This document shows positions 54,230 to 63,815 of a stretch of 64,000 bases of DNA, piece after piece (within the stretch, counting starts at the first letter, position 1; each line of letters begins with the position of its first letter). Below the pieces are notes generated by a model. The model was not told where the DNA came from. It ran no database searches and saw only the letters and a program-made list of their open reading frames with translations. A program made the translations under genes and the position numbers. The DNA is from Streptosporangium brasiliense. Lineage in GTDB: Bacteria > Actinomycetota > Actinomycetes > Streptosporangiales > Streptosporangiaceae. The stretch is from contig NZ_JAUSRB010000002.1 in assembly GCF_030811595.1 (NCBI RefSeq), positions 6,200,001-6,264,000 of the forward strand, read 5' to 3'.

Positions 54230-55144
54230 ATGCACCCCGACCAGCTGACGGTGTCACCCAAGACGGTGCGCGCGTTGGTGGATGAGCAATATCCCGAGTG
54301 GCGGAACCTGCCCATCACGGGCGTCGCCGCCCATGGGACGGTCAACGCCATCTTCCGCATCGGCGACGGCTTCACCGCCCGGTTCCCTCTGCAACCCCGG
54401 CACGTCGACTCGGCGCGGCGCTGGCTGGAGTCCGAAGCGGAGGCGGCGCGCGAGCTGGTGGGCCGCACGCGCTTTCCCACGCCCGAGCCGGTCGCGCTCG
54501 GTGAGCCCGGGGCGGGATACCCGCTTCCGTGGTCGGTGCAGACGTGGCTGCCCGGCGTCGTGGCCACCGACGAGGATCCGGGCGGATCGGTCGCGTTCGC
54601 CCACGACATGGCCGATCTCATCAACGATCTGCGTGCCGTCGACACGCGTGGCCGCACGTTCGCCGGCGGAGGCCGAGGCGGTGACCTGCGGTCTCACGAC
54701 GCGTGGATGGAGACCTGTTTCAGGCACAGCGAACGGCTTCTGGACGTCCGCCGGCTCCGCCGGATGTGGGAAGACCTTCGAAGTCTGCCGCGCCATGCGG
54801 CCGACGTGATGACCCACAGCGATCTCATTCCCGGCAACGTGCTCGTGTCCGCCGGCCGGCTGGCCGGGATCCTCGACGTCGGCGGCTTCGGGCCGGCCGA
54901 TCCCGCTCTGGATCTTGTGAGCGCCTGGCATCTGCTGGAGGCCGGGCCGCGACAGGTGCTCCGCCTGGACCTCGGGTGCGACGATCTTGAGTGGGAGCGA
55001 GGCAGAGCGTGGGCCTTCGTGCAGGCGATGGGGCTCGTCTGGTACTACCTCGAAACCGATCCGGCCATGAGCCGGATGGGCCGGCGCACCCTGGAACGCA
55101 TCCTGGCGGACGGCTGCCCCTCACCCGGGGAGCGGCAGCCGTGA
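54230..55144 (+). CDS. Aminoglycoside phosphotransferase-family protein
   Basis: 304 residues from the ATG at 54230; in-frame GTGs at 54224 and 54194 are alternatives. The APH fold is clear: a HGTVNAIFRIGDG N-lobe, catalytic loop VMTHSDLIPGNVLV (HxDxxxxN), and GILDVGGFGPADPALDL in the metal-binding position. Lipid- or macrolide-kinase-like members carry similar loops. Whether it inactivates an antibiotic is not shown; it is not close to the NRPS genes. It differs clearly from the other APH-like gene in this window. Confidence 0.88.
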   Translation: MHPDQLTVSPKTVRALVDEQYPEWRNLPITGVAAHGTVNAIFRIGDGFTARFPLQPRHVDSARRWLESEAEAARELVGRTRFPTPEPVALGEPGAGYPLPWSVQTWLPGVVATDEDPGGSVAFAHDMADLINDLRAVDTRGRTFAGGGRGGDLRSHDAWMETCFRHSERLLDVRRLRRMWEDLRSLPRHAADVMTHSDLIPGNVLVSAGRLAGILDVGGFGPADPALDLVSAWHLLEAGPRQVLRLDLGCDDLEWERGRAWAFVQAMGLVWYYLETDPAMSRMGRRTLERILADGCPSPGERQP

Positions 55145-55206
55145 GGGCAGCCGATGCCGTGGGTGCGGTGAAGGGCTGTAGCCGACGGCGGGCCGAAGGG
55201 GCCCTC

Positions 55207-55250
55207 GGACGACCGTTCACCGGCGGTCGGACGACGGTTCACCGGCGGTC
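55207..55250. repeat. 22-bp tandem duplication
   Basis: GGACGACCGTTCACCGGCGG plus TC at 55207-55228 is repeated at 55229-55250 with one mismatch, in the gap between the APH-like gene and the next exported protein gene. Confidence 0.75.
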
Positions 55251-55317
55251 TGCTCCGCACCGCCCGGGTCGCCGTGCTCGCGCGAACCTGATGGGCGTTC
55301 CGCCCATCTAACCCGGC

Positions 55318-55947
55318 ATGATCATAATCCTCGCGGCGGCTCTCTGGTCCTTGCCCCCCGCCCAGATCCCCAAGAACTTCCTGCTGAGCGAGAGGGCCGC
55401 CCGTACGCCCCTGTCGGAGATAGAGAAGGACGAGATCTGGTGGGAGATCAGCGACCGGCCGGGCAGGCCCTTGGAGCTGAACCCCTGCGGGCGCAAGCAC
55501 GCCACGACGGCGGACCGGGCGGCCGCGCGCACCATTGTCCGCACCGACAGCGCGCCGTCGTACTCCAGCGAACAACTCGTGATCTACCGGAACGCCGAGG
55601 CGGCCAGGACGGCCATGAGAAAGCTGCTCGCCGACGCCAAGCGGTGTGCGGCCGCGCCGTACGGCAAGCCGTACAGCTGGGCCGACGACGGGAGAACCCG
55701 GTGGGTGGTGAACCGTACGCGGCTCGCGGACGAGGCCGCGCTGATGCGCCTCATGATGTACGACAAGCTCAACAAGGAATGGTCTCCCCTGTTGTCGGGC
55801 CTCGTGACGCGCAAGGGGAGCGCGCTGATGATCTACTCCGGCGATTCGGACGCCCTCGGCCACCCGCAGAAACAGGCCGTCAAGACCCTGCGTCACACCG
55901 CCGCTGAAATGGCGGCGAAGGTATGCGCGCTGCCCGGGGTCTGCTGA
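55318..55947 (+). CDS. Exported protein, PknH-like sensor domain (tentative)
   Basis: 209 residues. A short hydrophobic start (MIIILAAALWSLPPA) looks like a minimal signal peptide. The rest has paired Cys (LNPCGRK, AKRCAAA, KVCALPGVC) and a SSEQLVIYRNAEAARTAMRK segment, as in the extracellular PknH-like/sensor domains of actinobacterial exported proteins. No kinase domain is attached. The true start could be a little upstream but there is no good alternative. It is preceded by the 22-bp tandem repeat. Confidence 0.6.
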   Translation: MIIILAAALWSLPPAQIPKNFLLSERAARTPLSEIEKDEIWWEISDRPGRPLELNPCGRKHATTADRAAARTIVRTDSAPSYSSEQLVIYRNAEAARTAMRKLLADAKRCAAAPYGKPYSWADDGRTRWVVNRTRLADEAALMRLMMYDKLNKEWSPLLSGLVTRKGSALMIYSGDSDALGHPQKQAVKTLRHTAAEMAAKVCALPGVC

Positions 55948-56148
55948 CCCTGACGGTGACCCCCGCCGCCTGCCGGAGGAGTCCGCACCCCAGCGGCGTG
56001 GCGTCTTCGACGGGGAGGTGAGCCGGGTCGGGGCGGGGGTGGTGGCGCGCCCCCTGAGCGGCGGCCACGGTGACTCCCCTGCCCGCGCCGACGAGCGTGA
56101 TGAGTTCCCGCCAGTCCGTCCCACCTGCCCTCCTACCGGTAAAGCCGC

Positions 56149-56164
56149 CTTACCGATAGGTAAG
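56149..56164. promoter_or_regulatory. Inverted repeat CTTACC-N4-GGTAAG upstream of the AhpD-like gene
   Basis: Perfect 6-4-6 inverted repeat, with a related TACCGGTA palindrome just upstream (about 56134-56141). It lies about 70 nt before the start of the AhpD-like/MFS/PNPOx run and may be an operator. Confidence 0.5.
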
Positions 56165-56235
56165 AACTTCGCTGTTGTTCCAGGTCACGGCGTGATCGAT
56201 GCTTGATCAGCCAACGGGAACCAGAGGAGGGCTCG

Positions 56236-56682
56236 ATGGACCACGAGCGGATCGCTCTGAGTGCCGTGTCGCCGCGCGCCGTCGAGATCATCGCCGAGCT
56301 CGACTGCGTGCTGCGGCGGGAGACGCTGGTCGATGACCGGCTGCGAGAGCTGGTGAAGATCCGCGTCTCCCAGCTCAACGGGTGCGCGTACTTCCTCGGC
56401 AGGCGCTCCGCGGAGCTCCTGCGCCTGGGCGACACCCAGGAGCGGCTCCACCAACTGGCGGGCTGGCGCGACTCCCGGCTGTTCTCCGCGACCGAACGGG
56501 CCGCGCTGGCCCTGGCCGAGGCCATGACCCGGCTGCGGCCCGAAGGCGTGTCCGAGGAGGAGTACGGCGAGGCCGAGCGGCTGCTCGGACCCTACAACCT
56601 CGGCAACCTCATCATGACGATCTCCCTGTGCAACGCACTGGATCGCATGTGCCTGGCGGCTCGGCTGCATCCCCCGAGCTGA
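56236..56682 (+). CDS. Carboxymuconolactone decarboxylase/AhpD-like protein lacking the second Cys
   Basis: 148 residues, GAGGAGGG before the ATG. The fold signature is LRELVKIRVSQLNGCAYFLG, where redox-active members read NGCAYC with a following Asp/His. Here the second Cys is Phe and the His is Arg, so peroxidase or disulfide chemistry should be lost. The rest (FSATERAALALAEAMTRL and LIMTISLCNALDRM) is normal in length and pattern. It heads a run with an MFS gene and a PNPOx-like gene. Confidence 0.85.
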   Translation: MDHERIALSAVSPRAVEIIAELDCVLRRETLVDDRLRELVKIRVSQLNGCAYFLGRRSAELLRLGDTQERLHQLAGWRDSRLFSATERAALALAEAMTRLRPEGVSEEEYGEAERLLGPYNLGNLIMTISLCNALDRMCLAARLHPPS

Positions 56683-56771
56683 GCTTCCCGGTGCTACCCC
56701 CCTCGCGGCACGGATGCCGCGAGGCCGATCCGTGCTGCCCGGCTACGCGTCCGACAAGGAACGGAACAAGA

Positions 56772-57734
56772 ATGATGTTTCAACAGACCGACCGCATGAG
56801 CAGGCGGGCGTGGGGCATGCTGCTCGTGCTGTGCGGCGCCATCTTCCTGGAAGGCGTGGACGTCTCGATGATGGGCGTGGCCCTGCCGTCGATCCAGGCG
56901 GAGCTGGCCATGTCCACCGGTGAGCTGCAGTGGGTGGTCAGCGCCTACGTGCTCGGTTACGGCGGCTTCATGCTCATGGGCGGCCGGGCCGCCGACCTGC
57001 TCGGCCGCAGACGCATGTTCCTGTTCTGGCTGGCGGTCTTCCTCGTCTTCTCCGGCCTGGGCGGACTGGCCGGCGAGGGCTGGATCCTGATCCTGTCCCG
57101 GCTGGTCAAGGGCATCGCCGCAGCGTTCCTCACCCCCGCAGGCCTGTCCATCATCACCACGAGCTTCCCCGAGGGCAGGCTGCGCAACAAGGCGCTTCTC
57201 GTCTACGCCGGTACGGCCGCCGCCGGGTTCTCCCTCGGGCTCGTCGTCGGCGGCCTGCTGACGACGATCAGTTGGCGATGGGTGTTCTTCGCCCCGGTCC
57301 TGCTGACCGCGGCGATTCTCGCCGCCGCCGTCGCGCTGGTGCCCAGGGACGAGCCGAGCGACCGTCCCGCCCAGGGCTTCGACTTCGCGGGCGCGATCAG
57401 CGTCACGGGCTCGGTGCTGCTGCTCGTCCTCGCCGTCGAGAGAGCGGCTCACGTGGGCTGGGCGCAGACGCTCCTGCTGCTGGCCGCGGGCCTGGCTCTG
57501 CTGGCCGCTTTCGTGGCCGTCGAGCGGCGGTCGCGTTCCCCCCTGGTGCGCCTGGGCGTCTTCCGGTCGGGAACGCTGGTCCGCGCCAACCTGGGCGCGA
57601 TCCTGTTCTCCGGCTCGTTCTTCGCCTTCCAGTTCATCGCCGTGCTCTACCTGCAGCAACTGCGCGGCTGGTCGCCGCTCGAGACCGGACTGGCCCTGCT
57701 GGCCATCGGCATCGCCCCTCGGGCTGCGCCGTAG
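56772..57734 (+). pseudogene. DHA2-type MFS transporter, C-terminally truncated
   Basis: 320 residues where EmrB/QacA relatives have 460-500. Helices 1 to about 10 are present: FLEGVDVSMMGVALPSIQAE, motif A GGRAADLLGRRRMF, motif C-like AAGFSLGLVVGG. The sequence is normal through GWSPLETGLALLAIGIAP, then ends RAAP-stop where the family continues with four more helices. The PNPOx-like gene begins 41 bp later. This looks like a deletion that removed the 3' third; a shortened but active transporter is unlikely. The start is the first of two adjacent ATGs. Confidence 0.75.
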
Positions 57735-57775
57735 CGGGACCCCGATCGAGCAGCACCTGTGAACCTGGAGACACC

Positions 57776-58252
57776 ATGACTGTGAAAGTGAAGTCCTTCG
57801 CCGAGATCGAGAGCGAGTTCAACGCCTTCGTCGGCGCCATCGTCTACGCCACGATGGTCACCGTGGACGCCGAGAACCGGCCCAGGACCAGGGTCCTGAT
57901 CCCCGTCTGGGAGAACGTCGACGGCCGTCCGCTCGGCTGGCTCGCCACCTACAAGACGCCCGTCAAAGCGGCGCACATCGCCGGCAACCCTCACACCAGC
58001 TTCTCCTACTGGACCCAGGGCAACAACTCCGTCGCCGTCGACACGGTCGCCGCGTGGGTCGACGACCTGCCGGTCAGGAGCCACGTGTGGGACCTGTACA
58101 AGAGGACGAGCCCGCGCGGAGCCGGCTACGACCTGGGCAACTTCTGGCGCTCGCCGGCCGACCCCAAGCTCCACGTCCTGCGCCTGACACCCTGGCGCGT
58201 CCAGGTCATCCGCGGCATGGACCTGCGTAGCAGGATCTGGCAGAGCGGCTGA
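57776..58252 (+). CDS. PNPOx-like (pyridoxamine 5'-phosphate oxidase family) protein
   Basis: 158 residues, CTGGAG before the ATG. The split-barrel flavin-binding fold is suggested by GAIVYATMVTVDAENRPRTR, WLATYKTPVKAAHIAGNPHT and a C-terminal WRVQVIRGMD. This family binds FMN or F420 and reduces small molecules; actinobacteria have many copies. It follows the truncated MFS gene closely. Whether it is the flavin or F420 type cannot be told from the motifs I can see. Confidence 0.85.
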   Translation: MTVKVKSFAEIESEFNAFVGAIVYATMVTVDAENRPRTRVLIPVWENVDGRPLGWLATYKTPVKAAHIAGNPHTSFSYWTQGNNSVAVDTVAAWVDDLPVRSHVWDLYKRTSPRGAGYDLGNFWRSPADPKLHVLRLTPWRVQVIRGMDLRSRIWQSG

Positions 58253-58412
58253 CCCCCGGGGCCACGTCGCCCGATGACCGGCTGGAAGGGCCGCTCATCG
58301 GGTGACGTACCGCACCGTGGGCGGGGGCGGCCCCGGCGCCGGTGAGAGCGTCGGCGGCGTGGACCACCGGTGTCCCGGCGCGGGGAGAGACGCGGCGGCG
58401 CGCGGTGAGGTG

Positions 58413-59138
58413 TCAGGCCGAGGTGGCCCGGACCGCCTCGCGGATCACGTCGGCGACCTCCTTCGGACGGGACACCGCGACGGCGTGCGAAGCGCCCGCG
58501 ACCTCGACGCCGGCCGCCCCCGCCCGCTTGGCTCCGAACCGCTGGACCTCGGGGTTGATCGCCTGATCGGCGTCGGCGATGACCGCCCACGAGGGCTTCG
58601 TCCTCCAGGCCGCCGTGCTCGCGGTCTCGGTGAACGCCGCGGCGGCCAGCGGCCGCTGCGCCACCGCCAGCACCCCGGTGACCTCGCCGGGCACGTCCGC
58701 GGCGAAGACCCGGGGGAACGCCTCGGGGGCGATCGTGAACTCGACGGCGGGCTCGGCGCCCTCCACCGGGTACGTGGCCTGCCGCAGGCTGGCCCCCAGC
58801 GGCGGCTCCGGGAACCGTCCCTGCAGCTCGGCGAGGCTCTCGCCCTCTTCGGGGACGTAGGCGGCGACGTAGACGAGACCGACGACGTTCTCCGTCGCGC
58901 CGGCCACGGTGATGATCGCACCACCGTAGGAGTGGCCGACCAGCACGACAGGGCCGTCGATCTGGGCCGCCACGGAGGCGACGTACGCCGCGTCGGAGGC
59001 CAGGCCGCGCAGCGGGTTGGGCGGGGCCACCACGGGGACGCCGTGCTGCTGCAGTTCGGCGATGACGCCGGACCAACTGGCCGCGTCGGCGAACGCGCCG
59101 TGCACGAGGACGGCTGTCGGAGTGGTGGTTTCCGTCAT
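58413..59138 (-). CDS. Alpha/beta hydrolase
   Basis: 241 residues from ATG 59138, with AGGAG 7 nt upstream. AVLVHGAFADAASW supplies the oxyanion region (HGxF), VLVGHSYGGAIIT the nucleophile Ser, and GASHAVAVSRP the His. This is the common actinobacterial EstC/HNL-like cytosolic hydrolase. It is divergent from a second hydrolase at 59331 with about 190 bp between; substrates unknown. Confidence 0.9.
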   Translation of the reverse strand: MTETTTPTAVLVHGAFADAASWSGVIAELQQHGVPVVAPPNPLRGLASDAAYVASVAAQIDGPVVLVGHSYGGAIITVAGATENVVGLVYVAAYVPEEGESLAELQGRFPEPPLGASLRQATYPVEGAEPAVEFTIAPEAFPRVFAADVPGEVTGVLAVAQRPLAAAAFTETASTAAWRTKPSWAVIADADQAINPEVQRFGAKRAGAAGVEVAGASHAVAVSRPKEVADVIREAVRATSA

Positions 59139-59330
59139 GGAAGCGCTCCTTGTCGGCAAGGTGTCGGTTGTTCAGTGGCGATCCAAACAGGCCACGACGG
59201 GGGGAACGAGGCGGAAGCGTACTTCTGCCTGTGCTTCTGCCTCGTCTTCTCCCGGTGCCGCTTGCTTGGATGTGTGGTGAACGGGAGCCCCCATGTGCCG
59301 GAGCCCCGCCTTTCCCCATTTGGAGCGATC

Positions 59331-60284
59331 ATGATCAAGCCTGTCCTGGAACCTGCCGCGCAAGCCTTCGCCGAGGCCACGGCCCGGCCGCCGTTCCTCT
59401 TCCAGCTCCCGCCGGACGAGGGCCGCAAGGCCGTGGACGACGTCCAGTCCGGCCCGACCGACAAGCCCGCCGTGGACGAGGAGTGGGTGACGATCACCGG
59501 TGGCCCCACCGGTGCGGTCAGGGCCCGCGTCGTCAGGCCGGCGGGCAGCACGGGCGACCTTCCCGTGATCATTTACATCCACGGCGCCGGCTGGGTCTTC
59601 GGCAACGCCCACACCCACGACCGGCTGGTGCGCGAGCTGGCGGTGGGCGCCGGCGCCGCCGTCGTCTTCCCCGAGTACGACCTGTCGCCCGAGCACCGCT
59701 ACCCGGTGGCGATCGAGCAGAACTGGACGGTGGCCCGGTGGGTCGTCGCCGAGGGCGCGTCCAGGGGCCTGGACGCCACGCGCATCGCGGTGGCCGGCGA
59801 CTCCGTCGGCGGCAACATGGCCGCGGCGCTGACGCTGATGGCCAAGGAGCGAGGGGGAGTGCCGCTGCGGCAGCAGGTGCTGTTCTACCCGGTGACCGAC
59901 GCGTCCTTCGACACCGGCTCCTACCAGCAGTTCGCCGAGGGCTACTTCCTGCGCCGGGACGGCATGCAGTGGTTCTGGGACCAGTACACCACCGACGAGG
60001 CCCAGCGGGCGGAGATCACCGCCTCCCCGCTGCGGGCCACCACCGAGGAGCTGGCCGGGCTGCCTCCGGCGCTGGTCATCACCGCCGAGGCGGACGTGCT
60101 GCGCGACGAGGGCGAGGCGTACGCGGGCAAGCTCCGCGCGGCCGGGGTGCCGGTGACGGCCGTGCGCCAGCTGGGGATCATCCACGACTTCGTCATGCTC
60201 GACGCGCTGCGCGGGACCTACGCGGCCGAGTCGGCGATCGGGCTGGCCGTCGGCACGCTCCGCCGCGCCCTCGCCGAGAGCTGA
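59331..60284 (+). CDS. Alpha/beta hydrolase, hormone-sensitive-lipase type
   Basis: 317 residues, TTGGAG before the ATG. The HSL-family motifs are in order: IYIHGAGWVFGN (HGGGW variant with Ala), the nucleophile elbow AVAGDSVGGNMAA, Asp in TAEADVLRDEG and His in IIHDFVM. It should hydrolyse short acyl esters. A third hydrolase follows 82 nt downstream on the same strand, so the two may be cotranscribed. Confidence 0.93.
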   Translation: MIKPVLEPAAQAFAEATARPPFLFQLPPDEGRKAVDDVQSGPTDKPAVDEEWVTITGGPTGAVRARVVRPAGSTGDLPVIIYIHGAGWVFGNAHTHDRLVRELAVGAGAAVVFPEYDLSPEHRYPVAIEQNWTVARWVVAEGASRGLDATRIAVAGDSVGGNMAAALTLMAKERGGVPLRQQVLFYPVTDASFDTGSYQQFAEGYFLRRDGMQWFWDQYTTDEAQRAEITASPLRATTEELAGLPPALVITAEADVLRDEGEAYAGKLRAAGVPVTAVRQLGIIHDFVMLDALRGTYAAESAIGLAVGTLRRALAES

Positions 60285-60366
60285 GACGGTCCCCGGGCCG
60301 TACGGGGGGCCGCCACCACGACCGGCGGCCCTCGTACGGACCGACCCCCGACTCCAGGACGGATTC

Positions 60367-61176
60367 ATGCCATCCACCTTCGACCTCGCCCGGATACGCC
60401 AGGCCAACGCCACCGGCCGGGTCCCGGTCGTCTTCATCCACGGCCTGTGGCTGCTGCCCACGAGCTGGGAGCGCTGGGCCCGGGTGTTCGACGAGGCGGG
60501 ATTCGCTCCCATCACTCCTGACTGGCCCGTCATGCCGCCGGCCGGGGCCACGGCCGGCGAGGTGGCCGACCACTTCGCGGACCTGATCGGCGGGCTGGAG
60601 CGCAGGCCCGCCGTCGTCGGCCACTCCACCGGCGGCCTGCTCACGCAGGTCCTCGCCGGGCGCGGCATGGCCTGCGCCGGCGTGGCCATCGGCCCGGCCC
60701 CCTTCCGGGGTGCGCTGCCGCTGCCGATCTCCCCACCGCGCGTCCCCGCCCGCGCGTCGGCCGATCCAGCCGCCGGCCGCGGCGCCGTCCCGCTCACCTA
60801 CGACCAGTTCCGTCACTCCTTCGCCAACGCCGTCGGCGAGGAGGAGGCCGAGTGGTTGTACGAGACGTTCGCCGTCCCCGCACCGGGCGCGCCGCCGCTC
60901 CAGGCGTCCGCCGCCGCCTTCGACCCGTGGAGCGGGCCGGAGGTCGACAGCACCGCGGAGGATCGGGGCCCGCTGCTGCTCATCTCCGGCGAGATGGACG
61001 CCACCGTCCCCTGGACCGTCGTCCACGCCTCCTACCGGAACCAGGTCCGCAACGCGCACCACCTGACCGAGATCATCGAGATGCCCGGCCGTGGGCACTC
61101 GCTGACCGTCGACAGCGGCTGGCGCGAAGTCTGCGGCACCGCCCTGACCTTCATCCAGCGCTTCGTGGACCCGTGA
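60367..61176 (+). CDS. Alpha/beta hydrolase
   Basis: 269 residues. VVFIHGLWLLPTSW supplies the oxyanion region, AVVGHSTGGLLTQVL the nucleophile, ISGEMDATVPW the Asp and MPGRGHSLTVD the His. It follows the HSL-type hydrolase closely on the same strand. Its 3' end overlaps the convergent XRE-NB-ARC gene by 26 bp. Substrate unknown. Confidence 0.92.
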   Translation: MPSTFDLARIRQANATGRVPVVFIHGLWLLPTSWERWARVFDEAGFAPITPDWPVMPPAGATAGEVADHFADLIGGLERRPAVVGHSTGGLLTQVLAGRGMACAGVAIGPAPFRGALPLPISPPRVPARASADPAAGRGAVPLTYDQFRHSFANAVGEEEAEWLYETFAVPAPGAPPLQASAAAFDPWSGPEVDSTAEDRGPLLLISGEMDATVPWTVVHASYRNQVRNAHHLTEIIEMPGRGHSLTVDSGWREVCGTALTFIQRFVDP

Positions 61177-63445
61177 CAGGATCCGCCTGCGCGACCTGGT
61201 CGAGCTCCTTGAGCACCTGGGCCGCCCGGTCGGTGTCATCGGCGGCCTCATACAGCTCCACAGCCTCCCGGAACGCCTCGCGCGCCTGCTCCACCTCCGC
61301 CAGCTGGACCAGCGCCTTGCCCAGGTTGGTCAGCGAGAGCGCCACGGCCCGGGTGATCGGGCGCCTGCGCAGCTCCCGCAACGCCTGGTGGTAGTGGTCG
61401 GCGGCCTCCCGCCAGCGTCCGAGGGCGAGGTAGCCCTCACCCACCAGGTCCAGCGCCGCGCCGACGGCGTGGTTGACGATGGCCGGCGAGCCGCCGAAGG
61501 CGGGATCGCGCAGCCGCTCCACCAGGGCCAGGTTGTGCCGCACGGACTCCTCCACCCGGCCGAGCCGGCGCAGGCTGTTTCCCACACTGACCATGGCCTG
61601 GGCGTAGCCCTCGGTGTCCCCGGCCTCCTGGAAGCACTCCGCCGCCTGCCGCGTGTAGCTCAGCGCGGTCTCCCCGCTCGGCTGGTCGTCACGGCCCCAC
61701 AGCGCCCAGGTGGCGTAGGTCAGCGCCCAGCCCTGCTGGCGCACGTCGCCGATGTCGCGGGCCAGCTCCAGCGCGCGCAGGGCGGTCGCCTCCGCCTCGT
61801 CGTAGCGGGCCTGGCAGTAGGTCTGCGCCCAGGACAGGTAGTTGAGATGCGTCGCCTCCTGCCCGCGCTCGCCCATGGCGCGGGCGGACCTGGCGGACAG
61901 CTCGAACACCTCGGGCCAGTGCCCCCAGTGCATCCACAGGTCCGAGAACCAGTGCATGGCCTCGGCCACCTCGACGACGCGCGCGTGCTCGCCGACGCGG
62001 GCCGCCTGCCGCAACGCCGCCAGCCACGCCTCGCCCTCCGACTGGAGCCACTCGTGCGCCTGCTGCGAGCTGTTCAGCTCGACGGGGGAGCTCCAGTCCG
62101 GCGGCGGGGCACCGTAGTCCGGCTCGAACCAGCGTCCGGCGACCGTGGCGACCTTCAGCAGCCAGTCGTCCATGCGCCGCCGCGCCTGCCGCTGGGCCAC
62201 GATGGGCTCCTCATCCGACAGCCGGGCGCGGGCGAACAGCCGCACCAGGTCGTGGAAGCGGTAGCGGCCCGGGTACGGCGACTGCAGCAGACCGAGGTCG
62301 ACCAGCTCCTCCAGCGCGTCCTCGGCCTCGGCCGGGTCGAGCTCGGCCAGGACCGCCGTCATCGGCACCCCGAAGTCCGGCGCCGCGGCCAGCGCCAGGC
62401 GCCGGAAGCTCTGCCGGGCCGGCAGGGAGAGCTGCCGGTACGACAGCGCGAAGGCGGCGGCCACGGACAGGTCTCCCGCGGCCAGGGACTCCACCCGCCG
62501 TCCCTCGTCGCCGAGGCGCGCGGCCAGCTGCCCGACCGTCCAGCCGGGCCTGCTCTGCAACCGGTTCCCGGCGATGCGCAGCGCCAGCGGCAGGTTTCCG
62601 CACAGGCTCGCCACCTGCGCCACCCCGTCCGGATCGGCCCCGGCACGCTCCGCGCCCACGATCGCGCGCAGCAGCGCGGCCGCCTCCCCGGTGGCCAGGT
62701 GCGCCAGCGGGACCTGGTGCACGCCTTCCAGCCCGGCCAGCGGCCGGCGGCTGGTGACCACTGTCATCACCGGACCGTCTGAGGGCAGCAGCGGACGCAC
62801 CTGGCCTTCGTGCGCCGCGTTGTCCAGGATGATCAGGCATCGCCGGTCGCGCAGCAGGGCCCGGTAGTGGCCCGCGCGGTCCTCCTCGTCGGCGGGGATG
62901 CGCCGCTCGGCCACTCCCAGGGCCTTGAGCAGCCGGGACAGCGCCGTCCCCGGGTCCAGCGGGACCGGATCCATGCCGCGCAGGTCCAGGTAGAAGCGGC
63001 CGTCGGGGAACAGGTCGGCCAGCTGCCCGGCGGCCCGCACGGCCAGCGCCGTCTTGCCGATGCCGGCGGCGCCGGAGACGGCGGCCACGACGGCGGCCCG
63101 CTCGTCCCCCGTGCGGGCCGCCAGTTCGCGCAGCGCGCGCAGCTCCCGTGCCCGTCCGGTGAAGTCGCCCACTCCGCGGGGCAGCTCGCACGCGCCCGGC
63201 GCGGGGGCCTCCTGGCGCGGTCGTCCCGCCCGTGCCGCCTCCGACAGCGCCGCCCGCCGCGCGTCGTCGAGCCCCAGCCCTTCGGCCAGCGCCTCCACGG
63301 TGCGCCGTTGCGGGCCGCGGCTGGCCCCGCGCTCCATGTCGCCGATGGCCCGTACGCTGACGCCCGACGCGTGGGAGAGCTCCTCGATCGTCAGTTTGGC
63401 GGCGTGTCGCAAGCTCCGCAGCAACCCGCCGAACGACTCCGCCAC
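61151..63445 (-). CDS. XRE-NB-ARC-TPR transcriptional regulator (STAND NTPase)
   Basis: 764 residues. N-terminal XRE helix-turn-helix (LTIEELSHASGVSVRAIGDM, about 18-37), a FTGRARELRALRE linker, NB-ARC NTPase with Walker A AVSGAAGIGKTALAVRA (about 130), Walker B CLIILDNAA and SLCGNLPLALRIAGNRL (the GxP motif), a winged helix, then TPR repeats (about 500-740) such as ALSLTNLGKALVQLAEVEQA. STAND regulators of this SARP/GutR-like layout sense ligands or partner proteins and act as switches, often for secondary metabolism. Target genes may include the adjacent hydrolases. Confidence 0.93.
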   Translation of the reverse strand: MAESFGGLLRSLRHAAKLTIEELSHASGVSVRAIGDMERGASRGPQRRTVEALAEGLGLDDARRAALSEAARAGRPRQEAPAPGACELPRGVGDFTGRARELRALRELAARTGDERAAVVAAVSGAAGIGKTALAVRAAGQLADLFPDGRFYLDLRGMDPVPLDPGTALSRLLKALGVAERRIPADEEDRAGHYRALLRDRRCLIILDNAAHEGQVRPLLPSDGPVMTVVTSRRPLAGLEGVHQVPLAHLATGEAAALLRAIVGAERAGADPDGVAQVASLCGNLPLALRIAGNRLQSRPGWTVGQLAARLGDEGRRVESLAAGDLSVAAAFALSYRQLSLPARQSFRRLALAAAPDFGVPMTAVLAELDPAEAEDALEELVDLGLLQSPYPGRYRFHDLVRLFARARLSDEEPIVAQRQARRRMDDWLLKVATVAGRWFEPDYGAPPPDWSSPVELNSSQQAHEWLQSEGEAWLAALRQAARVGEHARVVEVAEAMHWFSDLWMHWGHWPEVFELSARSARAMGERGQEATHLNYLSWAQTYCQARYDEAEATALRALELARDIGDVRQQGWALTYATWALWGRDDQPSGETALSYTRQAAECFQEAGDTEGYAQAMVSVGNSLRRLGRVEESVRHNLALVERLRDPAFGGSPAIVNHAVGAALDLVGEGYLALGRWREAADHYHQALRELRRRPITRAVALSLTNLGKALVQLAEVEQAREAFREAVELYEAADDTDRAAQVLKELDQVAQADPVTGPRSAG

Positions 63446-63561
63446 CCGTCCCCCTCACGATCAACGTCGGCGAAGCACCACAAACGCCGCATATCTACCC
63501 TATCCGCCCGTTGAGGGCGGATATTCTCCCGCACGGGCCCGCGGCCGGGCCCATGCCGACG

Positions 63562-63720
63562 TCACTGGCCCTGCGGGCCTCCGGGTGGCGCGGCGGGGAC
63601 GACGCAGGACAGGGCGCGGCGCAGGACGGCGGCGAAGGGTTCGGTGGCGCCGGGCGCGAGCCAGTGCCGCCCCGCCACCCGGACGGCGCCGGTGACCGCC
63701 GCGGCACCAGATGGTCCCAC
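63562..63720 (-). pseudogene. Possible C-terminal remnant of a TetR regulator
   Basis: About 50 codons reading GAVRVAGRHWLAPGATEPFA then AAVLRRALSCVVPAA and a stop, resembling the last two helices of a TetR C-terminal domain. No helix-turn-helix is present upstream and the frame degenerates. The 456-bp gap it lies in (63446-63901) holds no complete gene. Confidence 0.4.
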
Positions 63721-63815
63721 CCGCCCTGGACCAGGCGTGGTACGGCGGGCTCACCCGGCTGGTCCACCAGGTTCTGTTGCCTGCTGGGGCATCGGATGAC
63801 GCGCAGAGCAGGATA

